Assembly: GCF_023734115.1 (NCBI RefSeq)
Contig: NZ_AP025737.1
Coordinates: forward strand, 1,364,001 to 1,428,000
Direction: 5' to 3'
Source of the DNA: Herbiconiux sp. L3-i23
GTDB lineage: Bacteria; Actinomycetota; Actinomycetes; Actinomycetales; Microbacteriaceae
DNA: 64,000 nt
Every line of letters starts with the position of its first letter. Position 1 is the stretch's first letter. Below, piece by piece: positions 52,401 to 60,786 of the stretch. The notes beneath the pieces are model-generated. The model ran no database searches, had not been told where the DNA came from, and was given only the letters and a program-made list of their open reading frames with translations. Both the position numbers and the translations under genes were made by a program.

Positions 52401-55400
52401 CGAGCCACTCGAACTGCCGGTAACGTTCGTGGCGACCGCGGCTCCCGAACAGCTCGAGCGGTTGCGCGACGCGCTCGCAGCGCTTCCGGAGACCGCTGAT
52501 CTCGCCCGCCCCCGCCGCGACCACCCATGGGGCTTCCTCGATGAAGCCGCAGGCGGCCAGCTGGATGGGGTGGAGGTTCACCGACTCGCGGCCGCTTTCG
52601 ATGAGGCGCTCGAAGCGACGATCAGGAGCGGCATCGAGATCGACGCGCTCGACCGTGCCGGCACTCCTGAGCGCCTCGACCGTTTCATTCGAGTGGCTTC
52701 CGCCCCGCGTCACGACCTGTCCACGCTCGACGCTCTCGGATCCGACGACTGGCTGAAGTACATCGACGGTCTGGCGAAGCAACTAGCCGAGGCAAACGCC
52801 GCCCTACCCCCGGTGCTCGCAACCGTGCGGCCGGCAGCCCTGCATCTCGACACATCAGCACTGCACGCCGAAGCACTGGCTGCCGACCAGGCCGGCTTCT
52901 TTGGGCGCAAGAAGCGGCGCCGGGCCGTGCTCGGCAAACTCGACGGACTGTTGACAGTCGACGCCAAGAGCATTCCCCTCAAGACGGTGAGCCATTTGAC
53001 GGCTTCCTTGGCTGAGGCGCAGCAGCGGAGCCAGGAGCTCCGCAAGGCGATCGACGCAGTTCCGCTCGGGCTCGTGGCCGCTGACTGGGCCGCTTACGAC
53101 GAAGGTGCCCTAGAGCGTGCTGCGGCGGCTGTGGGCTGGGTGGGCTGGCTCGCGCGGTCCCTACGGACAGATGACAGCGACCCCATGTCCTCCGACCTGC
53201 GACGGCACTATTCGTCCACCCCGTCCGGCGCGTCGGTAGAAGCGTTGAGTTCGCTTGCCGGATCGATGCGCGCATTCGACATCGGGGTCCGTTCTGTCAG
53301 GGGCGACCTCTACACCGAGTGGGCTCAACAGCGGTTCCTGCAACGGTGGCGCGTCACCGCCTCCGCCCGCTCGCTGCAGACCGGAAGTGTCTCGCTGGAG
53401 AGGTGGCTCGCGTTCCTTCGTTCCACGGAGGAGCTGCGCGCCGCAGGGCTCGATGCCGCGAGGAAGACCCTTCTTCAAGGTGACGCTCCGGCGGACACTG
53501 CGGTGCTTGCTTTCGACAGGGGGCTGGCCGTGGCTTCCATTAGTGAACGACGTGACGCCACGGCGCTCATCGACTTCGACGTCGAGGCGCACAACAAGGC
53601 GATCGGACGGTTCACCGCCACAGCCTCGCTCCTTCGGGCCGCCCTTCCCACGGTGATCCCTAACGGCGTGCTCAGTCAGAGAAGCTTCGACGCGTTGAAC
53701 AGCGGGGGACAGATCGGTGGCCTCCGCCGCCAGCTTGACCGGCAGCGGGGCGGGCTGTCAGTGCGCAAGTTGATGGAGAACTACGGCGACGTGATCACTC
53801 AGATCGCGCCCTGTACTCTCATCAGCCCAGAGTCCGTCGCGCGATTCTTCCCTGCCCAAGCCGGCATGTTCGACATCGTCGTATTCGATGAAGCGTCGCA
53901 GATCCGCGTGGCGGACGCGGTCGGTGCGATGGGCAGAGGGCGTTCGGTCGTCGTCGTCGGAGACAGCAAGCAGATGCCGCCGACGTCCTTCGCCGAAGCG
54001 AGCATCGGTGGTGAAGACGACGCTGGGGAATCGGTGGCCGCGGTTAAGGATGAGGAGTCGATCCTCACTGAGTGTGTGCAAGCACAGGTGCCGAGCAAGT
54101 GGCTCTCCTGGCACTACCGGAGCCAAGACGAGTCACTGATCTCCTTCAGTAATCACCACTACTACGAGGACCGACTTTCGTCGTTCCCGGCCCCTCTGAC
54201 CGGTACGGCGAGCGATGGATCGGATGGTCATGGGCTGTCTTTGATCCGTGTCAACGGCCATTTCGAGCGCAACGGCAAGGGGCGTGCGCTTCGCACGAAC
54301 AGTGTTGAAGCCACCGCCATCGTGGAGGACATTCTGCGGCGGTTCGCGCTGTCGATCGATGAGACTCCGTCCGTCGGAGTGGTGACGTTCAACTCGCAGC
54401 AGCGGGACCTGATCGAGAACCTCCTGCGCGACAGCGACGACCCTCGTGTCAGTGCCGCGCTGGACGAGCCTGACGGATTGTTCGTTAAGAACCTCGAGAA
54501 CGTCCAGGGCGACGAGCGAGACGCGATCCTCTTCTCGATCGCATTCAGCGCCAACGACAAGGGAGTGGTCCCGTTGAACTTCGGCCCGCTTACCCGCGCG
54601 GGCGGTGAACGGCGGCTGAATGTCGCCATCACCCGCGCCAGGCGACAGGTCGTTCTGTATTCGAGCTTCGACCCCTCCGAGCTCCGAGCCCACGAGACCG
54701 CCTCCATTGGGCTCAAACATCTGAAGGCGTATCTCGAGCTAGCGCAGCGAGGAGTGGAGGCAGAAGCGGCAGGGCTCGCGCGGCAGGGGTACGTCGACCG
54801 TCACCGGGACGAGATAGCCAACGAGCTGCGCATGCGCGGCTACGCGGTGAGAACGGACCTGGGACTTTCCGACTTTCGCGTCGACATCAGCATCGCGACA
54901 GCGCAATCGCCCGAGGTCCCGCTCGTTGCAGTCCTCCTCGATGGGCCGTCTTGGCGCCTGAGGAGAACAGTGGCCGACCGTGACGGCTTGCCGGTCGAAG
55001 TGCTCGGCAACCTCATGCGGTGGCCGTCGGTTCAGCGTGTGTGGCTCCCGGAGTGGCTGCAGGACAAGGAGGCGACGCTCGATCGGCTCGAGGACGCAGT
55101 CGCGTCTTCCACTGAGAGTTTCGACTCGCGGCCCTCCACAACAGTCGAGCCTGCGTCGATCGAGATCGATGAGCTCGGAATCGACGAACTCCTTGAGGAG
55201 GCTTGGGCGAGCGGCGAGGCGGGGTCGAGTGGGCAAGCGGCTGCAGGAAAGTCGACAGCTGAAGGTATGGCTCTTCGCACGGCTTCCGCCGCATCCGTGG
55301 TGTCCGCGGGCCGCAGGCATCCTCTGATCGAAGACTTCGACGAGTGGAGGCCGCCGCGTCTCGGCACAGTCGCGACGCTCGACGACCTGCCGAGATCGGA

Positions 55401-55887
55401 TGCCCGCCGGCGTGTGAGCGCAGCGATTGCGGACGCCGTCGAGGCGGAGGGGCCCGTCAGTCGAGCCCGACTTGCAAAGCTGGTGGCGGGAGCCTTCGGG
55501 CTGGAGCGAGTCGCGCAGAGTCGCGTCCAAGCGATTCTTCGTTGCACGCCGGAACACTTGGCGACGCACGGCGACCGTGAGTTCTTGTGGCCGAGCGGCA
55601 TTACGCCGAGCGAGTGGATGAGCGTGCGTGAGACTGCAGCTGGTTCGTCGCGGTCGATCGAGGCCATCCCGCTGGAAGAGATCGCTAACGCCTTCATGGT
55701 CGTCGCGGAGCAGTCGGCCGGGGGCGAGGAGTCCGAGCTCAAGCGTGCTGCGATGGCGCTGTTTGGCATTCGCCGCCTCACGACCCAAATCGACGAGCGG
55801 CTTTCACGGGGACTCGAGTTTGGGCTCAAGTCCGGCCGGGTGGAGCGCGCGGCGTCGGGACTAGTCGTCAGCGCGAGGCGTGGCTGA
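49441..55887 (+). CDS. Giant HEPN / DUF4011 / SF1 helicase / Vsr-like nuclease / DUF3320 protein
   Basis: A 2148-aa multidomain protein with ribosome site GGAGGGGG. Order of parts: Swt1-type HEPN-like (about 1-130); a middle domain (about 180-300); a transglutaminase-like segment with Cys401 (GTCLDTTLTL) and His427 (PGHIFLGYW); DUF4011 (about 555-830, NALLDLSLRNRLINY); superfamily 1 helicase with Walker A GPPGTGKS (860-867), Walker B VVFDEASQ (about 1481-1488), WHYRSQDESL, NLENVQGDERD and NVAITRARRQ; a Vsr/MTES_1575-like nuclease (DFRVDIS near 1811, AVLLDGPSWR near 1830); and DUF3320 at the end. It resembles the single-gene HEPN-helicase-endonuclease defence type (called Hhe, from memory). 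All listed motifs were read directly. Confidence 0.9.
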   Translation: METVDYRAKIGDALVALIEGLGPFVETTLAGAAPELGDWTSLLEHKDKQNGRHGLRYSKGDVSLLLRVMTERLGSLGYPFERTLGRRGSNYASELRNVRNRWAHHEAFSQAETYRALDSAELLLALVGADQQAADISTLKGDVMPAAPGTPQTDSERAAVEEPGTGESAGLTPEGAPAEPNGGIEMSVTTSPFLNYAMAHNRIQVVNELRIENSGDEQRGVSVEVEVVTARGQLGDPKILFADLGRQASTTFRDIDLLLDPARMLDVDEQMPGSIRITVRSASGEPLATSQTQVDVLAASQWQSKMRELELELLTSFIQPNSLSVAPLLTEASDRLLGMTGSGDLNGYQSDSPQRVDAIVRSIAEAMTARDIRYAEPPASWQEGQKVRTPAEVLEGRLGTCLDTTLTLAAALEQAGVHATLWLIPGHIFLGYWREEFLELETPVETAPESVVNAVALGHMGVIETTLLTGGASAPPFEVAASTPRQTHLQNVERIAAVVDVALARQRVLPLPSRRFDPDGEITVTTYQPAGAKLPEAYVSTGGGRRRDGEAIPLRVAQWKNALLDLSLRNRLINYTERAGYSLAVPSVSLSRLEDMVNGGAAITLLPSDQIAAIDKARGVRSARDLPELTRDQTLNDKKSVYIETTDASYTSKLRYLANKAKTIAEETGANNLYLAFGMLKWRSGDRDLRSPLVLVPVTLQTPSRGASYRIQVDESGTSTPNYCLLEKLRTQLGLAIPGLENPAEDDSGIDLEAAFAATRAAIREAGLPFLVEETVDLAILQFSKFRLWKDLDENWAQFDTNSLVHHLIETPLSPFVDPVPTRADVDLDALGAACPVPADSSQLDAVAEAVADRTFVLEGPPGTGKSQTITNLLARALAEGKRVLFVAEKRAALEVVKKRLDAVGLGKLSLDLHDKGARPAAVRAQIKQALDLRIASDVAGYQAAAKASAAARGSLARYADRLHEENPVGFSMYSARGEELAGDDTIEPLELPVTFVATAAPEQLERLRDALAALPETADLARPRRDHPWGFLDEAAGGQLDGVEVHRLAAAFDEALEATIRSGIEIDALDRAGTPERLDRFIRVASAPRHDLSTLDALGSDDWLKYIDGLAKQLAEANAALPPVLATVRPAALHLDTSALHAEALAADQAGFFGRKKRRRAVLGKLDGLLTVDAKSIPLKTVSHLTASLAEAQQRSQELRKAIDAVPLGLVAADWAAYDEGALERAAAAVGWVGWLARSLRTDDSDPMSSDLRRHYSSTPSGASVEALSSLAGSMRAFDIGVRSVRGDLYTEWAQQRFLQRWRVTASARSLQTGSVSLERWLAFLRSTEELRAAGLDAARKTLLQGDAPADTAVLAFDRGLAVASISERRDATALIDFDVEAHNKAIGRFTATASLLRAALPTVIPNGVLSQRSFDALNSGGQIGGLRRQLDRQRGGLSVRKLMENYGDVITQIAPCTLISPESVARFFPAQAGMFDIVVFDEASQIRVADAVGAMGRGRSVVVVGDSKQMPPTSFAEASIGGEDDAGESVAAVKDEESILTECVQAQVPSKWLSWHYRSQDESLISFSNHHYYEDRLSSFPAPLTGTASDGSDGHGLSLIRVNGHFERNGKGRALRTNSVEATAIVEDILRRFALSIDETPSVGVVTFNSQQRDLIENLLRDSDDPRVSAALDEPDGLFVKNLENVQGDERDAILFSIAFSANDKGVVPLNFGPLTRAGGERRLNVAITRARRQVVLYSSFDPSELRAHETASIGLKHLKAYLELAQRGVEAEAAGLARQGYVDRHRDEIANELRMRGYAVRTDLGLSDFRVDISIATAQSPEVPLVAVLLDGPSWRLRRTVADRDGLPVEVLGNLMRWPSVQRVWLPEWLQDKEATLDRLEDAVASSTESFDSRPSTTVEPASIEIDELGIDELLEEAWASGEAGSSGQAAAGKSTAEGMALRTASAASVVSAGRRHPLIEDFDEWRPPRLGTVATLDDLPRSDARRRVSAAIADAVEAEGPVSRARLAKLVAGAFGLERVAQSRVQAILRCTPEHLATHGDREFLWPSGITPSEWMSVRETAAGSSRSIEAIPLEEIANAFMVVAEQSAGGEESELKRAAMALFGIRRLTTQIDERLSRGLEFGLKSGRVERAASGLVVSARRG

Positions 55888-55909
55888 CCCACCGAACAGG
55901 AGGCAATCA

Positions 55910-56290
55910 GTGCCTGTTAGCGCTGTGCGAGATATTGAGCGTCGGCTGGCCGAGCTTGAGCGCGGTGTGCTAGTGAGGGACAAGGTCGAGGGGGTTGCGG
56001 TGCAGTCATTTCATCGCGTCCTAGAGGACCTGAGTCAGCTACAGCGGGAGCTCGAACGGATACCGCGCGTGATGGTTCCCAGGAGATTGAGGAGTCGAAT
56101 GCAGCACCTCGTCGACCTGATCCATCGGCTACCAAAGGAAGTGCGGTCGGGGAACGGCGTGCCCGCGCAGACGCGAGTGACGCCTGAGCAACCTGCACAG
56201 TCCACCGCCATCGCGTCCCCTCGGTCGATTCCCGAGTCACAGCAGGGACCGATCTCGGACAATTACCACATGGATCCGCGAGACAAGTAG
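55910..56290 (+). CDS. Small helical protein in the defence island, function unknown
   Basis: A 126-aa product starting with GTG (55910), chosen because AGGAGG lies 6 nt upstream. The upstream in-frame GTG at 55880 overlaps the previous stop. Residues 1-75 form an amphipathic helix-rich segment (VRDIERRLAELERGVLVRDKVEGVAVQSFHRVLEDLSQLQRELERIP), and the rest is polar and likely disordered (PAQTRVTPEQPAQSTAIASP). It follows the 2148-aa gene by 22 nt and is likely co-transcribed. No known family recognised. Confidence 0.65.
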   Translation: MPVSAVRDIERRLAELERGVLVRDKVEGVAVQSFHRVLEDLSQLQRELERIPRVMVPRRLRSRMQHLVDLIHRLPKEVRSGNGVPAQTRVTPEQPAQSTAIASPRSIPESQQGPISDNYHMDPRDK

Positions 56291-56390
56291 TGGTAGGCGG
56301 CGACACTCTCAAGACACACCGAGTTCAGGTTTGGACGCTGCGGGGGCACAGCCATACATTCGCTTCATTCGGGTCCGGGGGAGGGCGCAC

Positions 56391-57626
56391 GTGCTAGATG
56401 GCGGTTTCGCGATCATCGACTTCGAGACGACCGGGTTGTTCCCCGGGCGACATGATCGAATCATTGAGGTTGCCGTCGTCCATACCGACCGGCTAGGCAA
56501 CGTAACGGGCGTCTACGAGACACTGGTCAATCCGGGACGCGACCTCGGACGGCAGGATATCCACGGCATCACGGCAGCCGAAATTCAGCGTGCGCCGGCG
56601 TTCGAGCAGATCGCCCCGCGTCTCGTCGAGCTCCTGTCGGGACGTGTGATCGTCGCTCACAACGCCCGCTTTGACACCGGGTTCCTACTCGCCGAACTGG
56701 ACCGAATCGCATACGGACTCGACATTGACCTTCCGTCCATCTGCACCATGCGGCTTGCTCGCGAGTTCCTTCCGGGCGCTGGGCGTTCGCTCGCTGACTG
56801 CTGCGCGGCGCTCGACATCAATCTCAACGGTGCGCATCGTGCTTCGGTCGACGCGCTTGCTACGGCGCAGCTCCTCGCTGCCTACATCGGCATGTCTGAG
56901 GACTTGGCGTATTGGGACGGGCTGATCGACGGTGCTGCGGAGCTGGTGTGGCCGCCGCTCGCCATCATCGATTCCGAGTGGATCGCGCGCGAGTTGGCAC
57001 AGTCGGGATCGACGAGCTTCTTGCAGCGCATCTCGACCCAGTTGCCCGATTATTCGGGACCGTCGGAGCACTCCGACTACCTCGCTCTGCTCGATCGCTG
57101 CCTTCTCGACCGGCGCTTGGCGGTGCACGAGGCCGAAGCGCTCGTCGAGGTAGCTGAGTCGCTTGGAATCGGGCGTGAAACGTGCCAGCACCTGCATCGC
57201 AGCTACTTCGACGACCTCGTTCGAGTCGCGTGGGCAGACGCCCATCTGACGTCTGACGAGGTCGCCGACATCGTCACCGTCGGAAAGCTCCTCGAAGTCG
57301 GTAGCGAAGCAATTCTTGCGGCGATGCTTGAACCGACTCCCGTTGACTCAGGATCGTCTGAAGCGCGCTCCTCGTCCTTTGCGCTAGAGGCAGGAGACCT
57401 AGTGGTTCTGACGGGGGAGATGTCCCGCCCGCGGGAGCTGTGGCTGTCCGAGCTCGAAGCCCGAGGTTTCGTCCCGTGGAGCGCCGTGACCAAGAAGGTC
57501 AAGCTGGTCGTCGCAGCCGACCCCGACTCCCTATCAGGAAAAGCCCGTAAGGCCCGCGACTACGGGATCACAATTGTTGATGAGGCCGGCCTCGAATCGC
57601 TTCTTCGGCGTGCTGTCCCGGCGTGA
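56391..57626 (+). CDS. DEDDh 3'-5' exonuclease (DnaQ-like) with C-terminal BRCT domain
   Basis: A 411-aa protein. The exonuclease domain (about 1-175) has IIDFETTG (Asp/Glu near 10-12), AHNARFD (about 88-94) and HRASVDALATAQL (His/Asp near 149-154), so all DEDDh residues are present. The middle contains TerB-like helices (LLDRCLLDRRLAVHEAEALVEVAESLGI and LTSDEVADIVTVGKLL). The C-terminus (about 340-411) is a BRCT domain: GDLVVLTGEMSRPRELWLSELEARGFVPWSAVTKKVKLVVAAD. The GTG at 56391 follows GGGGGAGGG. The open frame begins earlier (56331) without a ribosome site. This resembles polymerase-III-epsilon-like proteins. Its place after the defence genes suggests nucleic-acid processing in the same island. 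Confidence 0.88.
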   Translation: MLDGGFAIIDFETTGLFPGRHDRIIEVAVVHTDRLGNVTGVYETLVNPGRDLGRQDIHGITAAEIQRAPAFEQIAPRLVELLSGRVIVAHNARFDTGFLLAELDRIAYGLDIDLPSICTMRLAREFLPGAGRSLADCCAALDINLNGAHRASVDALATAQLLAAYIGMSEDLAYWDGLIDGAAELVWPPLAIIDSEWIARELAQSGSTSFLQRISTQLPDYSGPSEHSDYLALLDRCLLDRRLAVHEAEALVEVAESLGIGRETCQHLHRSYFDDLVRVAWADAHLTSDEVADIVTVGKLLEVGSEAILAAMLEPTPVDSGSSEARSSSFALEAGDLVVLTGEMSRPRELWLSELEARGFVPWSAVTKKVKLVVAADPDSLSGKARKARDYGITIVDEAGLESLLRRAVPA

Positions 57627-57706
57627 CTCAGTCAACAACTCGACGGAAAATCATCCGGGCGGCTCGCGGCCCATGTGGATAAGAAAGTGGATGGTAGGGA
57701 ACTGGC

Positions 57707-58204
57707 ATGAGTGAAGTCGACAGTGATGGCTTGTCAGAGCGCGAGTTCGGCTCTCTGAAGAAACTGGCTCGGAAAAACTTCGCCAAGTTTGCAGTGGCGA
57801 TACAGCACGTGAGCACTGAGGCGCAGTTGAAGCTCATCGAGCAGCTGCCGGAGTTTCGGAAGCTAGCCATGGGAGCTGTCGAATCCATCAGCAGTGCCTT
57901 CGAGGCAACTCTCGATGCAGACGAGCGCAGCGAGGCGCACGTGCACGAGGGGTACCGCGAATGGCGGCGCGCGCTTATCTCGCTGCTCGAACAGCAGGAC
58001 TTGTCGCTGGACGAGAAGCTCCGGATTGCCAGCCTGATCGGCGAGACCGTCAAGGAGCAGGCCCAGTTCGATTCTCGAGGGAAGGCCTTCAAGAAGGAGG
58101 TGCTCGCGAAAGTTGGTCTGAGCGTGCTGGGAGTGGTCGGCGTTATCGCTTTGGCGCTCACCGGCGGCAAGCTGATGGTGGACGATGAAACCGATGATGC
58201 CTGA
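57707..58204 (+). CDS. Small protein with C-terminal membrane helix
   Basis: A 165-aa protein, ribosome site AGGGAACTGGC. Residues 1-130 are helical and charged (LKKLARKNFAKFAVAIQHVS, AQLKLIEQLPEFRKLAMGAVE, YREWRRALISLLEQQDLSLDEKLRIASLIGE). Residues about 138-155 are a hydrophobic helix (VGLSVLGVVGVIALALTGG). A tail-anchored, cytoplasm-facing topology is likely. I recognise no family. The gene follows the exonuclease gene by 80 nt on the same strand and may share its promoter. A 220-nt spacer before the PadR gene contains the PadR ribosome site but no obvious gene. Confidence 0.65.
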   Translation: MSEVDSDGLSEREFGSLKKLARKNFAKFAVAIQHVSTEAQLKLIEQLPEFRKLAMGAVESISSAFEATLDADERSEAHVHEGYREWRRALISLLEQQDLSLDEKLRIASLIGETVKEQAQFDSRGKAFKKEVLAKVGLSVLGVVGVIALALTGGKLMVDDETDDA

Positions 58205-58423
58205 GCGCTGTCTGAGGCAGCCTTCGAGAGTGACGGAAGACAGGGACATCGAGTTGCTTTGACGGCGTTACGTCGACATAGGGCCGGAGCCGCCGTCCTT
58301 CGCGACTGAGTCACCCAAGGTTCGAAACCTGACGTGTGCGTTGTCGTTCAAAGGCTCGCACCCTGATCCCAGCCCCCTCATATATCGCTGAGTATCGTTG
58401 ACCTCGATCGAGGAGGTTCACTC

Positions 58424-58966
58424 ATGAACGGATCATTTAGGGCCGATCAGTTCGGCGCGGCGGGGTCGATCCCTGTCGACGGCATCTGGCAGGCGTTCGA
58501 GCAGCTGCGTTCCAAGTTCGAGAAGAGCGGCGGCAGCCGTGTCGGCCGCGGTGACGTGCGCGCCGCAGTGCTCGCGCTGCTCGCCGAGCAGCCGATGCAC
58601 GGCTACCAGCTCATCCGCGAGATCGAAGAGCGCAGCGGCGGCAACTGGAAGCCCAGCGCCGGCTCCGTCTACCCGACGCTGCAGCTGCTCGCCGACGAAG
58701 GGCTCATCAGCGCCGAGGAGTTCAACGGTCGCAAGACCTACACGCTCACCCCGGCGGGACGCATCGAGGTGGAGAAGTCCGGCGGCACCGCACCGTGGAG
58801 CACCAGCGACGGCGACAAGTCGTCCTCGTTGCCCAAGGCCGGCGTCGAGCTCGCGCAGGCGGCCGCGCAGGTCGGACGCACCGGGACGGACGAGCAGACC
58901 AAGCAGGCCGTCGAGGTGCTGAACGAGGCGCGGCGCAAGCTCTACGCGATCCTCGCCCAGAGCTGA
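58424..58966 (+). CDS. PadR-family transcriptional regulator
   Basis: A 180-aa regulator. The winged helix is RGDVRAAVLALLAEQPMHGYQLIREIEERSGGNWKPSAGSVYPTLQLLADEGLI, the hallmark PadR pattern, followed by FNGRKTYTLTPAGRIEVE and a C-terminal helical dimerisation part. GAGGAGG precedes the ATG. A direct repeat TATCG (58383-58387, 58393-58397) lies about 30 nt before the ATG and may be part of its operator. The ABC1-kinase gene begins 6 nt after the stop codon, so the two genes are probably co-transcribed. Confidence 0.93.
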   Translation: MNGSFRADQFGAAGSIPVDGIWQAFEQLRSKFEKSGGSRVGRGDVRAAVLALLAEQPMHGYQLIREIEERSGGNWKPSAGSVYPTLQLLADEGLISAEEFNGRKTYTLTPAGRIEVEKSGGTAPWSTSDGDKSSSLPKAGVELAQAAAQVGRTGTDEQTKQAVEVLNEARRKLYAILAQS

Positions 58967-58971
58967 CCCGA

Positions 58972-60705
58972 GTGGCGACAGTTCAACCCCAACGCGGCGG
59001 AAGCGCGGCGGGCGCAGGCCTGACCGGCAACAACGCGGGCCGCGCCCGCTACCGCCGCATCCTCCGGTTCGCGGCCCGGCACCTCGCCGCGACCTGGTGG
59101 TGGGAGATCCTCCTGCCCCGCATCGGCCTCAGCCGCCTCAGCGAACGCACCCGCACCCGCCGCATGCAACGCATCGCGCGCCGGTTCCACGGGCTTGCGC
59201 TCGACCTCGGCGGGCTCATGATCAAGGTCGGCCAGTACATGTCGTCGCGCCTCGACGTGTTGCCGCCCGAGATCACCAGAGAGCTCGAAGGGCTGCAGGA
59301 CGAAGTGCCCGCCGTGCCGTTCCCCGCGGTCCGCACCCTCGCGGAGGCGGAGCTCGGGACGGCGCTCACCAGCGCCTTCGCGACGTTTGACGAGCGGCCC
59401 ATCGCATCCGCGTCGCTCGGGCAGGCCTACCGCGCCCGGCTCGTGCCGTCGCTCGCGGACGAGGCCGGGTTCGAGGATGTGGTCGTCAAGATCCAGCGAC
59501 CCGGCATCGACACGATCGTCGCCGTCGACCTCTCGGCGCTGCGCCGGGTTGGGGGATGGCTGAGCCGCATCCGCCTCGTCTACACGCGCGTCGACATGCC
59601 CGCCCTCGTCGAGGAGTTCGCGACGACGAGCCTCGAAGAGATCGACTACCTGCACGAGGCCGCCAGCTCGGAGCGCTTCGCCGAGGTGTTCGAGGGCGAC
59701 TCGCGCGTCGCCGTGCCGCGGGTGGTGTGGGAGCGGATCAGCCGCCGCGTTCTCACCCTCGAAGACGTCACCGCTATCAAGATCAATGACGTCGACGCCC
59801 TCGTCGCCGCCGGCATCGACCCGTCCGAGGTCGCGGGCGTCTTCGCGACGGTGATGTTCGACCAGGTGTTCACCGACGGCTGGTTCCACGCCGACCCGCA
59901 CCCCGGCAACATCTTCGTCACCCCGCTCGCCGAGCCGGTGAGGGAGGGCGGCCGCACCTGGAAGCTCACCTTCATCGACTTCGGCATGATGGGCCAAGTC
60001 CCGCCCACCCTCCGCGCCGGCCTACGCAAACTGCTCATCTCGGCGGCGGGACGCGACGGCAAGGGGCTGGTCGACGGCATCCGCGATGTCGGGATGCTGC
60101 TGCCCTCGGCCGACACTGTCGAACTCGAACGCGCGATGACCGCCCTGTTCGGCCGGTTCGGGGGGATGGGTTTCGCGGAGCTGCGTGAGGTGGATCCGCG
60201 CGAGTTCCGCGACTTCGCGAAGCAGTTCAACGACGTGGTGCGCACGCTGCCGTTCATGCTGCCCGAGAACCTGCTGCTCGTCATCCGCGCCATGTCGCTG
60301 ACGTCGGGGGTGTGCAGCGCGCTCGACCCGAAGTTCAACCTGTGGGACTCCGTCGAGCCCTACGCCCGCCAGTTGCTGCGCGACGAGCGCGGCAACCTCG
60401 TGCAGGACATTGGCCAGCAGGCGCTCGACTTCGTGTCGGTTCTCGCGCGGCTGCCGAGGCGAATGGATGGGCTGCTCGACACCATTGAGGATGGGCGCCT
60501 CGAAGTTCAGATGCCGCGGCTCGAGAAGCGGATCGCGCAGTTGGATCGCACGCTGCGGCGTATCGGCGCGGCGCTGGTGTTCGCGGGGCTGATCGTCGCG
60601 GGGGCGCTGGTGCGGCCGGATGATGGGGGGCTCGGGACCGTGCTGATGATCGGGTCTGCCGTGCCGTTGCTGGTCGCGGTGTTCTCGGGGCGGAACGGGC
60701 GGTAA
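58972..60705 (+). CDS. ABC1/UbiB-family atypical kinase
   Basis: A 577-aa protein of the ABC1 (AarF/UbiB) family. Marks: KVGQYMSSRLDVLPPE (KxGQ near 85), ASLGQAYRARL (Ala-rich loop), VVVKIQRPG (Lys), DYLHEAASSERF, WFHADPHPGNIFV (catalytic loop) and LTFIDFGMMG (metal Asp). Two C-terminal hydrophobic helices (about 530-577) suggest membrane association. Relatives support isoprenoid-quinone or lipid metabolism. Whether it phosphorylates a protein is unproven. The GTG at 58972 is the chosen start. It has only a weak ribosome site. Co-transcribed with PadR. Confidence 0.9.
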   Translation: MATVQPQRGGSAAGAGLTGNNAGRARYRRILRFAARHLAATWWWEILLPRIGLSRLSERTRTRRMQRIARRFHGLALDLGGLMIKVGQYMSSRLDVLPPEITRELEGLQDEVPAVPFPAVRTLAEAELGTALTSAFATFDERPIASASLGQAYRARLVPSLADEAGFEDVVVKIQRPGIDTIVAVDLSALRRVGGWLSRIRLVYTRVDMPALVEEFATTSLEEIDYLHEAASSERFAEVFEGDSRVAVPRVVWERISRRVLTLEDVTAIKINDVDALVAAGIDPSEVAGVFATVMFDQVFTDGWFHADPHPGNIFVTPLAEPVREGGRTWKLTFIDFGMMGQVPPTLRAGLRKLLISAAGRDGKGLVDGIRDVGMLLPSADTVELERAMTALFGRFGGMGFAELREVDPREFRDFAKQFNDVVRTLPFMLPENLLLVIRAMSLTSGVCSALDPKFNLWDSVEPYARQLLRDERGNLVQDIGQQALDFVSVLARLPRRMDGLLDTIEDGRLEVQMPRLEKRIAQLDRTLRRIGAALVFAGLIVAGALVRPDDGGLGTVLMIGSAVPLLVAVFSGRNGR

Positions 60706-60786
60706 GGGCTGCCCTTCGTACCGCTTCGCTCAACGGGCGAGCTCGTCGAGGCGCGTCGTCGGAAGGCGATCGGCCAAACTGAGACC

